The notes under the pieces are model-generated. The model was not told the origin of the DNA. It made no database searches and saw only the letters and a list, made by a program, of their open reading frames with translations. From the NCBI RefSeq assembly GCF_018613755.1, contig NZ_JAGGPP010000001.1, forward strand, positions 248,001 to 312,000: a stretch of DNA of 64,000 bases. Direction: 5' to 3'. The DNA comes from Arthrobacter sp. ISL-72. GTDB lineage: Bacteria; Actinomycetota; Actinomycetes; Actinomycetales; Micrococcaceae. Shown in pieces: positions 37,166 to 46,343 of the stretch (positions are counted from its first letter, which is position 1; each line of letters begins with the position of its first letter). A program made the translations under genes and the position numbers.

Positions 37166-37992
37166 TTTGACTCCGCTACGGGCACAAGCAGTGGACCGGC
37201 TGCCCTGTGCGCGGCGCGCTGTCCCAGCAGGGTCACGCACAGGGCGACCACAAAAATGGCGAGGCCCGGCGCGAGGATCCCCAGCGGCGCCCGCTCCGTA
37301 AAGGGCTGCGCCGCGGCCATCATCGAGCCCCAGTCCGACTGCGGCGGCTGCACCCCGAGTCCCAGGTACGAAAGGGCGCCCACGCTGATCAGCAGCTGGC
37401 CGAAGCGGAGCGTGGCCTGGCCGACGATGGGCCCGGCAAGGTGCGGGATGACGTGCCGGAAGATGATGAACGACGGCGGGCAGCCCACGACGCGGGCGGC
37501 CTCAACGAATCCGCGGCTGGAGACGTCGTAGGCGAGCGTCCGCGCCAGCCGGGCGAACGGCGTCCAGCCCGTTACGGTCAAGGCCAGCAGGAGGGGTCCG
37601 AAACCAGTGCCCAGCGCGGCCACGATGAACAGCGCCACCACCATCTCGGGAACTGCGAGCAAGACGTCGTTGGTCCGGGTCAGGAATTCATCCAGCCAGC
37701 CGCGGCGGCGCGCGCTCAGCACTCCGACGGCCACTCCCGTCAGGCACGTGAGCACGGTTCCCAGCGCGGCGACTGCCATGGAGAACCTGCCGCCTTCCAG
37801 GAGGCGGCTCAGGGTGTCCCGGCCCAGGTGATCGGTCCCCAGCCAGTGCTCGGGGGATGCCGACGCCAGCCGGGCGGCAAGGTTTTGTTCAGCGGGAGGA
37901 TAGGGGTAGATCCAGGGGGCAACGGCCACGGCCAGGATCAGGACGGCGAGCACCACGGCGGCGACCCGGCTCGCTCCGGCGAGGCTACGCAT
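37162..37992 (-). CDS. Opp/Dpp-family permease, DppC type
   Basis: 276-residue permease. It shows an N-terminal segment followed by LGTDHLGRDTLSRLLEGGRFS, the DppC family signature, six hydrophobic segments and an EAA-type loop (GFVEAARVVGCPPSFIIFRHVIPHLAGP). I chose the ATG at 37992, embedded in the last codons of dppB-like (overlap 8 bases) with a GGAAGG site. The alternative at 38031 lies deep inside the upstream gene. It forms the membrane channel with the DppB-type subunit. Confidence 0.9.
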   Translation of the reverse strand: MRSLAGASRVAAVVLAVLILAVAVAPWIYPYPPAEQNLAARLASASPEHWLGTDHLGRDTLSRLLEGGRFSMAVAALGTVLTCLTGVAVGVLSARRRGWLDEFLTRTNDVLLAVPEMVVALFIVAALGTGFGPLLLALTVTGWTPFARLARTLAYDVSSRGFVEAARVVGCPPSFIIFRHVIPHLAGPIVGQATLRFGQLLISVGALSYLGLGVQPPQSDWGSMMAAAQPFTERAPLGILAPGLAIFVVALCVTLLGQRAAHRAAGPLLVPVAESK

Positions 37993-38926
37993 AGCTGCCT
38001 TCCACGGTCGGGCTGAGCAGGCGGTGGACAAAGTCGGCGAGGGTGGTCACGGTGACGGCAAGAGCCACCACCACTACCACTCCACCCTGGGCCAGCGGGA
38101 CGTCGCTGTTGATGACGGCGTTGAACAGCAGCCGTCCCATGCCCGGCACTGCGAAGATGACTTCCACAATGACCGAGCCGCCGAGCAGGCCGGCAAACCA
38201 GACCGCGAAGAGGGTGGACAGCGGGACCAGCCCGTTGGGGACCACGTGCCTCAGGACCGCCTGGGCCTGGCTCAATCCCCTGGCCCTGGCAGCCGGGACG
38301 TGTTCCGCTGCCGAGGCTTCGAGGATTCCGGAGCGGACGGCGGATGTGAAGTAGCTGATGGGCCGCAGTGCCAGGGTTACGGCCGGAAGAACCATCGACG
38401 CCGGGCCCGCCCAGCCCGCGGACGGCAGGACGGACAGTTTCAGCGCAAAAACGAGCACCAGCAGCGGCGCCACCCAGTACTCAGGCATGGCGATGAAGGA
38501 CTGGGTGACAGTCGTGATCACCTTATCCGTGGCCCTGCCCGGCCGCAGTCCCGCCGCGATTCCCAGCGGCAGGGACACCAGGACGGCAAGTCCGAGTGAG
38601 AACACCACCAGGCTGAGGGTGACGGCGAGCGCCGGCAGGACCTGCTCCGCCACCGCTGTCCGGCTGACGTGGGAGAGGCCCATGTCGCCGCTGGCCATGC
38701 GGCCAAGCCAGCGGAAATACTGCAGCATCAGGGGATCCTGCAGTCCCAGGCTGAGGCTCAGGGACTGCACCGAAGCGTCATCCACAACATCCCCGTTCAC
38801 TCGTGACCGGATGATCTTGCGGACCGGGTCCCCGGGAGTGAAGTAGGGGATCAGGAAGACCGCAAAAGAGGACACGACGACCGCCGTCACCAGTGTGGTT
38901 GTTCTTTTGGCTATGAACGGAAGCAT
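37985..38926 (-). CDS. Opp/Dpp-family permease, DppB type
   Basis: 313-residue permease with the DppB N-terminal pattern (TTTLVTAVVVSSFAVFLIPYFTPGDPV), LGLQDPLMLQYFRWLGRMASGDMGLS and the EAA loop ARGLSQAQAVLRHVVPNGLVPLSTL. Six hydrophobic segments are predicted. It follows the binding-protein gene by 15 bases and overlaps the DppC-type gene, so the whole transporter is one operon. Confidence 0.9.
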   Translation of the reverse strand: MLPFIAKRTTTLVTAVVVSSFAVFLIPYFTPGDPVRKIIRSRVNGDVVDDASVQSLSLSLGLQDPLMLQYFRWLGRMASGDMGLSHVSRTAVAEQVLPALAVTLSLVVFSLGLAVLVSLPLGIAAGLRPGRATDKVITTVTQSFIAMPEYWVAPLLVLVFALKLSVLPSAGWAGPASMVLPAVTLALRPISYFTSAVRSGILEASAAEHVPAARARGLSQAQAVLRHVVPNGLVPLSTLFAVWFAGLLGGSVIVEVIFAVPGMGRLLFNAVINSDVPLAQGGVVVVVALAVTVTTLADFVHRLLSPTVEGSYA

Positions 38927-38941
38927 GTGGCCGGTGGCTCG

Positions 38942-40498
38942 CTAGGAGCCGGATTTCGCCGTCTGGGCCGTCAGCACATAGCGGGACAGCGGGTCCTGCA
39001 CGTAGCCCAGCACGTTTGTGCGGACGGCATCGGTTGCCTGCTCGTTCACCAGCCAGATGCTCGCTGCCTTGTCGGTGAGGATGTTCCCGGCCTCGGCATA
39101 GCGCCGGTATCGTTCGTCGGCGTCGGCCGTCCGGCCGGCTTCGGTGACCAGGCGGTCGTACTCCGCGTCGCAGAAGTGGCTCAGGTTGTAGGATCCCGAG
39201 CAGGTGTAATCGGCGGTGAGGAAGCCGAGGGGATCCGCAATGTCGATCAGACGGTTCCGCTGGCTGAGCAGCATGTCGTAGTTGCCGGCCAGGACGTCAG
39301 GTTCTGCAGCGGCGTACTCCTTGGCCTGGATGGTGACGGGAATTCCCACGGCCTTCAGGTTTTCCTGCAGGACAGCCGCAACGTCGGCGAACTCCGCGCG
39401 CTCCACGATGGCGATGATCTCCAGCGGCCGGTCCGCGGTGTAGCCGGAGTCCTTCAGCAGCTTCCGGGCGGCGTCCAGGTCCTGCTTCGGGGCGTCCTTC
39501 GACTCCCCGGCCCAGGGTTCCGAGGGCGCAAACACGCCGGTGGCCGGGGCTGCCGCCCCCTCATAGACGCTGGCTGCCAGCGCATCCAAGTCGAGCGCTT
39601 TCCGGATGGCGGTGCGCACGTCAACGTCGTTCAACGGCGCCTTGCCGTTGTTCATGTAAAGGGTTGCCGTCCGCGCCGAGTCTTTTTTGAGCACCTTGAC
39701 GTCGGCAGCGGAGTCCAGGGCGGACAAACTGGCCACCGGGATGGACAACGAGATGTCCGCTTCGCCGGTCTGGACCTGGGCGGCCCGGGTGGCCCCATTG
39801 GTGATGAACCGGACCTCGGCGCCGGCCAGCTGCACGTCGCCTCCCCAATAGTCCTCGTTTCGCTTCAGGGTCAGGGACTGCTGGGAGACCTCCGAGACAG
39901 GAACGAAGGGTCCGGTGCAGTGGCCGAAGGGGTTTAAGGTCGCACCCTTGTAGGCGGCGGGGGCCAGGATTCCGGCGTTGACGCTGGCCAGTCGGTAAGG
40001 GACCAGGGGGCTCTCGGTGGGTGTGCTGACACGGACCGTGTTTGCGTCCAGGGCGGTGACGCCGCTGATCATGGTGCGGTTGAATGCGCGGGCACGAACG
40101 GTGGCATCCAGAACGTGGTTCAGTGCGGCTGCGACCGACTCGGCCGTGAGCGGGGTGCCGTCCTGGAAGGTCACACCTTCGCGGATGGTGAAGTCCCATT
40201 GGAGGGAGCTGGACTGCGTCCACTTGGCGGCCAGCATGGGCACCACTTCGCCCTTTGCATGGTCATAACTCGTCAGCGTCTCCAGACATCCGGACAGGGA
40301 CAGGATGTAGGCGGCATCCGATTCCAGGGCCCAGTCGGCGACCGGAGCCCGGAAGTTATCAACTACGATCCGCTGGCTGGTGTCGGCAGCCGGGGCGGCA
40401 GAGCCGGATTCCCCCTGGCCTCCGCTGAAGCCGCACCCGCTGAGCGTAAGGAGAGCGACGACGCACATGATGGTCCGGGACCTGTTGACTGAAAGCAC
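38942..40498 (-). CDS. Opp/Dpp-family (SBP_bac_5) binding lipoprotein
   Basis: 518-residue extracellular receptor. The N-terminus has a short basic region (NRSR), a hydrophobic core and the lipobox LSGC. SBP_bac_5 features follow: SLSGCLETLTSYDHAKGEVVPMLAAKWTQS, FTIREGVTFQDGTPLTAESVAAALNHVLD and RTAIRKALDLDALAASVYEGAAAPATG. The start is uncertain: GTG at 40498 with a GGCGG site is preferred over ATG at 40540, which has no ribosome site. An iron box 52 bases upstream implies expression under iron limitation, pointing to a siderophore, opine or other metallophore, or haem, as ligand rather than nutrition peptides. Confidence 0.85.
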   Translation of the reverse strand: MLSVNRSRTIMCVVALLTLSGCGFSGGQGESGSAAPAADTSQRIVVDNFRAPVADWALESDAAYILSLSGCLETLTSYDHAKGEVVPMLAAKWTQSSSLQWDFTIREGVTFQDGTPLTAESVAAALNHVLDATVRARAFNRTMISGVTALDANTVRVSTPTESPLVPYRLASVNAGILAPAAYKGATLNPFGHCTGPFVPVSEVSQQSLTLKRNEDYWGGDVQLAGAEVRFITNGATRAAQVQTGEADISLSIPVASLSALDSAADVKVLKKDSARTATLYMNNGKAPLNDVDVRTAIRKALDLDALAASVYEGAAAPATGVFAPSEPWAGESKDAPKQDLDAARKLLKDSGYTADRPLEIIAIVERAEFADVAAVLQENLKAVGIPVTIQAKEYAAAEPDVLAGNYDMLLSQRNRLIDIADPLGFLTADYTCSGSYNLSHFCDAEYDRLVTEAGRTADADERYRRYAEAGNILTDKAASIWLVNEQATDAVRTNVLGYVQDPLSRYVLTAQTAKSGS

Positions 40499-40549
40499 AA
40501 AAACCGCCTGAGCTGCCGGCAGATCGCCGGATAAAAACATGAGGACGAT

Positions 40550-40568
40550 TTAGGTTAGCCTTACCTGC
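40550..40568 (-). promoter_or_regulatory. IdeR/DtxR iron box upstream of the Opp-family operon
   Basis: TTAGGTTAGCCTTACCTGC matches the 19-base consensus TTAGGTTAGSCTAACCTAA at 16 positions, including the full left arm and centre. Its position 52 bases before the GTG start places it in the core promoter. Known IdeR/DtxR logic is repression by Fe(II)-bound regulator. Confidence 0.8.
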
Positions 40569-40622
40569 TGCGATCCTGTGAATCCCGAGATGCCCGCCGC
40601 CGTAATAGTCGAACGGCCTTGG

Positions 40623-40646
40623 TACGGCGGGGCACGGCCCGCCGTA
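40623..40646 (-). terminator. Hairpin downstream of the DUF3846 gene
   Basis: TACGGCGGG and CCCGCCGTA form a perfect 9-base stem with a 6-base loop, 30 bases past the stop of the DUF3846 gene. No U-tract. It would also keep readthrough out of the iron-controlled promoter. Confidence 0.45.
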
Positions 40647-40675
40647 ACAGGCATTGCGGTAAAAGTTGAGGGCAG

Positions 40676-41026
40676 CTAGGCCGCCAGCGGGGAGCCGAAC
40701 ATTTCGGTGGCCCGCCTCAGCAGGTGCTCCGGGACGTCCGCCTCGCCGCCGTGTCCGGTGCGGCCCAGGAACACGGCCGTGCCCCGGGCTGCGTCGGAGA
40801 GGTCCAGGCCTGCTTCATGGATGAGTTGCGCCGCGCGGATGTTCGGCGGCAGGTTCATGGAGTGGCCGTCGGCGTTGAGGTAGACGTGCCAGTCTCCGCG
40901 GCTGACGGACTCCAAGTGTCCCCCGACCAAGCGCCGGAGGGTTTCCGGAGTTTCATCCAGCGCCATGATTCGCAGGGCCTCGCCCAACCGGGCCGGAATG
41001 ACCAGTGCAGTACATGTGATGCTCAT
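40676..41026 (-). CDS. DUF3846-like small protein
   Basis: 116 residues. ALVIPARLGEALRIMALDETPETLRRLVGGHLESVSRGDWHVYLNADGH is the pattern of DUF3846, a small alpha/beta domain of unknown function common in actinobacteria and their phages. The C-terminal part (AVFLGRTGHGGEADVPEHLLRRATEMFG) supports the match. No signal peptide or membrane segment. It lies upstream of the iron-regulated operon on the same strand but is separated by a hairpin and the iron box, so it is probably an independent transcript. Confidence 0.7.
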   Translation of the reverse strand: MSITCTALVIPARLGEALRIMALDETPETLRRLVGGHLESVSRGDWHVYLNADGHSMNLPPNIRAAQLIHEAGLDLSDAARGTAVFLGRTGHGGEADVPEHLLRRATEMFGSPLAA

Positions 41027-41175
41027 ATTCTTCCTCAGTACAGATAACCGAGAGGCGCCTCAATCTGTTCCCGAATAGGCCAACTTATGACGCAATCCGA
41101 AACATTGTTGACCGAAGCGTAATGGCATCCAGCGGTGACTAGCCAAGACGGCCCGCCATCCCCCATGCTTGCTCC

Positions 41176-41724
41176 ATGTCCTCAGTGTCGAGCCCATACC
41201 GGATCATCGCGGTCTGCACCGGAAATATCTGCCGGTCCCCGATGGCCGAGCTGATGCTGGCCGAGGCCTTCGCAGCAGCGGGACTCGCCGGCGCCGTCGC
41301 CGTGGATTCAGCGGGAACCACAGCCTATGAGGCGGGCCGCCCCATCGATCCCCGTGCCGCCCGCAAGCTGGCCGCCCACCAGCTCACTTCGAACCTGCAC
41401 GTCGCGCGGGAATGGCGCCCGGAGTGGTTCCGTGACCGCAACCTGATCCTCGCTTTGGACGTGGACCACTACGGCTGGCTGCGGGCTTCCGCCCCTGACG
41501 GCGAGGCACTCGCCCGGATCCGGATACTGCGCAGCTTCGATCCGGCGGTGGCGGGCCGGGACCTCCTGGACCAGGGCATCGAGGACCCCTGGTACGGCGG
41601 GCATGCCGACTTCGAAGTCACCTGGGACCTCATCAAAGCCGCCGTCCCGGGGATAGTGGAGTACGTCCGCCAGGAAATGCGGCAACGGAGCGGGTCCGGG
41701 CAGCAGGTACGCTCTATTTCATGA
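41176..41724 (+). CDS. Low-molecular-weight protein-tyrosine phosphatase family protein
   Basis: 182-residue LMW-PTP. The P-loop CTGNICRSPMAE (from about residue 14) supplies the nucleophilic Cys and Arg of the CX5R signature. The acid loop near the C-terminus reads EDPWYGG, with the expected Asp-Pro. It may dephosphorylate protein tyrosines or act on exopolysaccharide tyrosine kinases, or be an arsenate-reductase relative (unlikely, as the extra cysteines are missing). Its stop overlaps the start of the P-loop/PabB gene (ATGA), so the two are translationally coupled. Confidence 0.88.
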   Translation: MSSVSSPYRIIAVCTGNICRSPMAELMLAEAFAAAGLAGAVAVDSAGTTAYEAGRPIDPRAARKLAAHQLTSNLHVAREWRPEWFRDRNLILALDVDHYGWLRASAPDGEALARIRILRSFDPAVAGRDLLDQGIEDPWYGGHADFEVTWDLIKAAVPGIVEYVRQEMRQRSGSGQQVRSIS

Positions 41725-43805
41725 CCCTTGCACCCGTGATCATCGCCATCGACGGCCGGTCCGGCGCAGGAAAAACCACCCTCGCTATCGAGCTTGCTGC
41801 ACGGCTTCGGGAGCACCACAAGGTGTCGCTGTTCCATCTGGAGGACATCTATCCCGGCTGGAACGGGCTGGCGGCGGGCATCGAGCGGTTCGTCAGCACG
41901 GTGCTGGCCCCGCTGCGCCGTGGCGAGGCCGCTGAATGGATCAGCTGGGACTGGGCTAAGCATTACGACGGCCAGGCGCGCACCACCCTGCCGGCGGAGA
42001 TCGTGATCGTGGAGGGAGTCGGCGCGGCTGCCACGGCCGCCCGCCCGCTGCTGGATGCCGTCATCTGGGCGGAGTCTTCCGACGACGACCGCCGCACCCG
42101 CGCCCTGACGCGCGACGGCGGCACCTATGAACCGTTCTGGGACCAGTGGGCAGCGCAGGAAGAGGATTGGCTCGCCGCGGACCCCGTGCCGGACCACGCC
42201 GATGTCCGCGTCCTTAACAGGGCGGACGGTACCGCCCCCGCCGACGTCCTCCTGGCACTGCAATATCTTCCCGCCCTCGCGCCTGCGCTGCTGCCCGAGC
42301 TCTCGGCGCGCTGGGGCCTCCGGCTCCGTGCGGAGCGGCTGGACTGTGTCCCCGACCCCGCCCGGCTGTTCGATGATCTCTACGGCCGCTCGCGGAACGC
42401 TGTCTGGCTGGACTCCTCCCTCCCGCCGGAAGGCAGTGCCGCCGAGCGCAGCCGCTTCAGCATCCTGGCGGACGACGGCGGCAGCTTCGGTCAGGTTGTC
42501 CGGCACCGTTCCGGCGTGACCTTGCTGACCACCGGCACCGCCACGGTGGAAACCGCCGGGCCCTTCTTCCGTTGGCTGGACGGAGTCTGGGGCCGCCGCG
42601 CCCTGCGGGCGCCCGAGGGTTACGCCTGCGAGTTCACGCTCGGCTGGCTGGGGTACCTCGGCTATGAACTCAAACGAGAAACCGGCGGCAGCGATGTCAC
42701 CTCTGGCGCTCCTGATGCCGCCATGATCTTCGCCGGCCGCGCGGTGGTCCTGGACCACGTTGAACACACCGTCTGGCTCCTTGCACTGGAGGGGCCAGAC
42801 GCCGAGGAATGGCTGGCACTGGCCCGCGCAGCGGTCACGGCGGCAGCGTCCCCGGCGGGATCCGCCACCGCCCGACCAGTTAGCACCGGGGGCACCGCGG
42901 TCGAGAGCACCGCCGTCGGCACCGGAAGCCCAACCGCGCCGTTCTTCGCTGCCCGTGACAGCGAACTTGCCTACAAGGCGAAGATCGCCGAGGCCCAACG
43001 CGAAATCGCCGAGGGAAACACGTACGAAGTCTGCCTGACCACCGCGGTGACCGCCGCCTTGGGGTGCGGCCCGGACGCGTTGGACCCCTGGCAGGTGTAT
43101 CTGGCCCTGCGCCGGAAGAACCCGGCCCCGTTCGCCAGCTACCTCCGCTTCGACGGGCTCAACGTGGCCAGCACCTCACCCGAGCGTTTCCTGCGGATAG
43201 CGGCCGACGGCGGCATGCGCGCCGAACCCATCAAGGGCACACGCCCCCGGGCCGCGGAACCGGACCGGGACGAAGATCTGCGGCGTGAGCTGGAGTCCTC
43301 CCCGAAGGACCGGGCCGAGAACATCATGATCGTGGATCTGCTGCGCAACGACCTCAGCCACTTCGCCGTCGCGGGATCCGTCACTGTCAGCAGGCTCTGC
43401 GCGATCGAAAGCTATGCCACGGTCCACCAGATGGTCAGCACCATCGACGCGAAGCTCAAACCCGGGCTTCCCCGCGCCGAGGCTGTTGCAGCATGCTTCC
43501 CCGCCGGGTCCATGACGGGTGCCCCGAAAATCAGCACGATGGCCATCCTGGACCGCCTTGAAGGCGAGCCCCGCGGTGTCTATTCGGGCGCGATCGGCTA
43601 CTTCTCGCTGAGCGGTGCGATGGACACGGCGGTGGCCATCCGGACGTTGGTTATCCGCGACGACGGTGCCGGCGGCACCGAACTGAGCCTCGGCATCGGC
43701 GGTGCCATTACTGCGGATTCCTCACCCCAGGAGGAGTACGACGAAATCCGGACGAAGGCGTTCGGGGTGCTCTCCGCACTGGGCGCGGAATTCCCTGAAG
43801 GCTGA
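41721..43805 (+). CDS. pabB: P-loop kinase-like domain fused to aminodeoxychorismate synthase PabB
   Basis: 694-residue two-domain protein. Residues 1 to about 175 form a P-loop domain with Walker A DGRSGAGKTTLA (10-21), a DIYPGWNG segment resembling nucleoside or uridine kinases, and IVIVEGVGA as the Walker B strand. From about 190 onward it is PabB: SRFSILAD, LGWLGYLGYELKRE, GNTYEVCLTT, the PIKGT motif (503-507) whose lysine marks ADC synthase rather than anthranilate synthase, and CFPAGSMTGAPK. It makes 4-amino-4-deoxychorismate for folate with a PabA glutaminase not in the window. pabC lies 1.6 kb downstream. What the kinase-like domain does is unknown. Confidence 0.88.
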   Translation: MTLAPVIIAIDGRSGAGKTTLAIELAARLREHHKVSLFHLEDIYPGWNGLAAGIERFVSTVLAPLRRGEAAEWISWDWAKHYDGQARTTLPAEIVIVEGVGAAATAARPLLDAVIWAESSDDDRRTRALTRDGGTYEPFWDQWAAQEEDWLAADPVPDHADVRVLNRADGTAPADVLLALQYLPALAPALLPELSARWGLRLRAERLDCVPDPARLFDDLYGRSRNAVWLDSSLPPEGSAAERSRFSILADDGGSFGQVVRHRSGVTLLTTGTATVETAGPFFRWLDGVWGRRALRAPEGYACEFTLGWLGYLGYELKRETGGSDVTSGAPDAAMIFAGRAVVLDHVEHTVWLLALEGPDAEEWLALARAAVTAAASPAGSATARPVSTGGTAVESTAVGTGSPTAPFFAARDSELAYKAKIAEAQREIAEGNTYEVCLTTAVTAALGCGPDALDPWQVYLALRRKNPAPFASYLRFDGLNVASTSPERFLRIAADGGMRAEPIKGTRPRAAEPDRDEDLRRELESSPKDRAENIMIVDLLRNDLSHFAVAGSVTVSRLCAIESYATVHQMVSTIDAKLKPGLPRAEAVAACFPAGSMTGAPKISTMAILDRLEGEPRGVYSGAIGYFSLSGAMDTAVAIRTLVIRDDGAGGTELSLGIGGAITADSSPQEEYDEIRTKAFGVLSALGAEFPEG

Positions 43806-43813
43806 CGCCGCGG

Positions 43814-45346
43814 CTACTGCAGCGTGGCCGTGAGCCGGGCGACGTTGTCCACGTACTTGACCGCCATGGGCCGCTGCATCCAGTCCCCGAGCGTGAGCTC
43901 CCGGGAGATATCCCGATAGGTGTCCTCCACGGCGCGCATCTTGGCCACGATGTCGGCGCCAAGGAGCATCACCGAAACTTCGAGGTTGAGCGAGAAGGAC
44001 CTCATGTCCATGTTGCTCGACCCCAGGACGGCCACTTCGTCGTCAATGGTGAAATGCTTCGCGTGCAGCACGAACGGCGCCCTGTACAGGTAAATCCGCA
44101 CGCCCGCTTCCAGCAGTGCCTCGTAGTAGGACTGCTGCGCGTGGTGGACCAGGAACTGGTCCCCCTTTTCCGAAACGAAGAGTTCGACGTCGACGCCGCG
44201 TTGCGCCGCCGTCGTCACCGCATAGAGCAGCGAATCGTCGGGGACGAAGTACGGGCTGCAGATGGAGATCTTGTGCTGGGCGGAGTAGATGAGGGTGTTG
44301 AAGAGGCGCAGGTTGTTCTCGGTGATGAACCCGGGGCCGCTGGGGACTGCCTGCGCGGTGACCTTCCCCGGGGCAATCTCGGGGCGGTGCGCCAGCTGGT
44401 CCTCCAGCGACTCGTCGGTCTCGCTGAGCCAGTCGGTGGCGAAGACCACGTTGAGTGTGTTGACGATCGGCCCGCGCATGCAGGCCATCAGCTCCACCCA
44501 CTCGCGCCCCACCTTGCGGTGCCGGGGGTTGTTGTAGGAGGGCTCGATCAGGTTCTGTGAGCCGGTGAAGGCGATTTCGCCGTCGATGACCATGATCTTG
44601 CGGTGGTTCCGCAGGTCGGGTCGGCGCCACTGGCCGTGCACCGGACGCAGCGGCAGCATCGGACGCCACTGGATCTTGCTCGCCTTGAGGCGCCGGATCA
44701 GCTTCCGGTAGCCCTTGATCCGCAGGGTGCCGAGGTGGTCGAACAGCACACGGACCTGGACGCCGCGCTCGGCAGCCTCTTCCAGTGCCGAGAACAGGTC
44801 GTCGGTGATGTGGTCGGTGCTCATGATGTAGAACTCGGCGTTGACGAAGTCCTTCGCCTCGCGCACCGCCGCCGCCATGGCCTTGATGGAGTCGGGGTAC
44901 CCGGGCAGGAGTTCCACGCTGTTGCCGTCCACCATGGGCAGCGAGCCCAGCGTTTTGTTCAGTTCCGCGGCGGAGGCCACCCATTCCGGACCGCCGTAGC
45001 GGCTTTCGAGGGCTGCCAGCTGGGACGTGCCCGCGCGGACCCGCGTGTTCACGGCCTCCTGCTGTGCCCGGCGCCGCCGGGAGAGCTTGAAGTTGCCGAA
45101 AAGCAGGAACAGGACCAGGCCGAGGGCAGGAACGAAGAAGATTCCCAGCAGCCAGGCCATGGCCGTGGTGGGACGGCGGTTGCCCGGAATGATGCCCACC
45201 GCCAGCACTCGGATGACCAGGTCAACAACGCTCAGCGCCAGCACCAGCCAGTTGGGCGCGGTACCCACAAGCGGAAACGGCCACAGCACAGACAAACCCC
45301 CACGGTTCCTCGCCCGCCGGACCGGTTCCGGAAGGGCATCCAGCAC
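43814..45346 (-). CDS. cls: Cardiolipin synthase (phospholipase D family)
   Basis: 510-residue membrane enzyme that condenses two phosphatidylglycerols, or swaps head groups, to cardiolipin. Two N-terminal hydrophobic segments (WLVLALSVVDLVIRVLAVGII and MAWLLGIFFVPALGLVLFLLFG) precede two HKD motifs: HRKIMVIDGEIAFTGSQN and HAKHFTIDDEVAVLGSSNMD. Both are intact. It ends eight bases from the convergent pabB end and starts 37 bases from the divergent pabC start. Confidence 0.92.
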   Translation of the reverse strand: MLDALPEPVRRARNRGGLSVLWPFPLVGTAPNWLVLALSVVDLVIRVLAVGIIPGNRRPTTAMAWLLGIFFVPALGLVLFLLFGNFKLSRRRRAQQEAVNTRVRAGTSQLAALESRYGGPEWVASAAELNKTLGSLPMVDGNSVELLPGYPDSIKAMAAAVREAKDFVNAEFYIMSTDHITDDLFSALEEAAERGVQVRVLFDHLGTLRIKGYRKLIRRLKASKIQWRPMLPLRPVHGQWRRPDLRNHRKIMVIDGEIAFTGSQNLIEPSYNNPRHRKVGREWVELMACMRGPIVNTLNVVFATDWLSETDESLEDQLAHRPEIAPGKVTAQAVPSGPGFITENNLRLFNTLIYSAQHKISICSPYFVPDDSLLYAVTTAAQRGVDVELFVSEKGDQFLVHHAQQSYYEALLEAGVRIYLYRAPFVLHAKHFTIDDEVAVLGSSNMDMRSFSLNLEVSVMLLGADIVAKMRAVEDTYRDISRELTLGDWMQRPMAVKYVDNVARLTATLQ

Positions 45347-45383
45347 AGCCTATCCCGCAGGCGGCCGAGGCTAAGCTTGAGGC

Positions 45384-46328
45384 ATGACTCCTGCTGTCCA
45401 GGCCACAGTGCTGGTATTCCTTGACCCCCGGTTCGACGACGGCCGGATCGCCGACGCTTCCCAGCCGCAGCTGATGGCGACGGACCAGGGTGCCACCCGC
45501 GGCGACGGCGTGTTTGAATCCATGCTGTCCGTGGGCGGAACCCCTCGGAAACTTGACGCACACCTGCGGCGGCTGCAGGGTTCCGCAACCGCTCTGGAAC
45601 TGCTGATTCCGGGGGAGGACGCGTGGCGCCGGGCCATCGCGACGGCGGTCGGCGAATACCGTTCCCAGCACCCCGCCGGCACGCCGGACGAGGACGAAGT
45701 GGTCGTAAAGCTGATCTGCACCCGGGGTGCCGAGGGCGGCGCGGCCCCCACGTGCTGGGTGCAGGCCTCACCGGTTCCCGCCTCCAGCCGGCGGCAGCGC
45801 GAGGCCGGAATCGACGTCATTCTCCTGGACCGCGGCTACGACAGTGAGGTGGGGGAACGTGCACCGTGGCTGCTGCTTGGCGCCAAGACCCTCTCCTATG
45901 CGGTGAACATGGCAGCCCTGCGGTACGCCCACCACCAGGGGGCGGACGACGTGATCTTCACTTCGTCCGACGGCCGCGTCCTCGAGGGCCCCACGTCAAC
46001 GGTCCTGCTCGCGCACCTTGAGACGCTCGACGACGGCGCCGGCGGTACCCGCACGGTGCGCCGCCTCATCACGCCGCAACTGGACAGCGGAATCCTTCCG
46101 GGCACCTCCCAGGGCGCGCTCTTCACCGCCGCAAAGGCGGCCGGCTGGGAGCTCGGTTACGGGCCGCTGGAACCGCAGGATCTCTTCGACGCCGATGCCG
46201 TGTGGTTGATTTCCAGCATCCGGCTGCTGGCTCCGGTGAACCACATCGACGGCAAGGAGATCGGTACGCCCGCGCTGCGGAAGCAGCTGACCGACGAGCT
46301 CAGCGAGCTGTTCGCCACCATCGAATAG
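45384..46328 (+). CDS. pabC: Aminodeoxychorismate lyase (class IV aminotransferase)
   Basis: 314-residue PLP enzyme of fold-type IV. The opening DQGATRGDGVFESMLSVGG, the PLP-lysine region LGAKTLSYAVNMAALRYAHHQGADDVIF, EGPTSTVLLA and GILPGTSQGALF are class IV aminotransferase features. It would split aminodeoxychorismate to 4-aminobenzoate and pyruvate, the step after the PabB fusion. A D-amino-acid or branched-chain aminotransferase is the alternative, but the proximity to pabB favours PabC. Its 3' end leads into the family B repeats. Confidence 0.87.
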   Translation: MTPAVQATVLVFLDPRFDDGRIADASQPQLMATDQGATRGDGVFESMLSVGGTPRKLDAHLRRLQGSATALELLIPGEDAWRRAIATAVGEYRSQHPAGTPDEDEVVVKLICTRGAEGGAAPTCWVQASPVPASSRRQREAGIDVILLDRGYDSEVGERAPWLLLGAKTLSYAVNMAALRYAHHQGADDVIFTSSDGRVLEGPTSTVLLAHLETLDDGAGGTRTVRRLITPQLDSGILPGTSQGALFTAAKAAGWELGYGPLEPQDLFDADAVWLISSIRLLAPVNHIDGKEIGTPALRKQLTDELSELFATIE

Positions 46329-46343
46329 CCCCGTCCCTACCCC

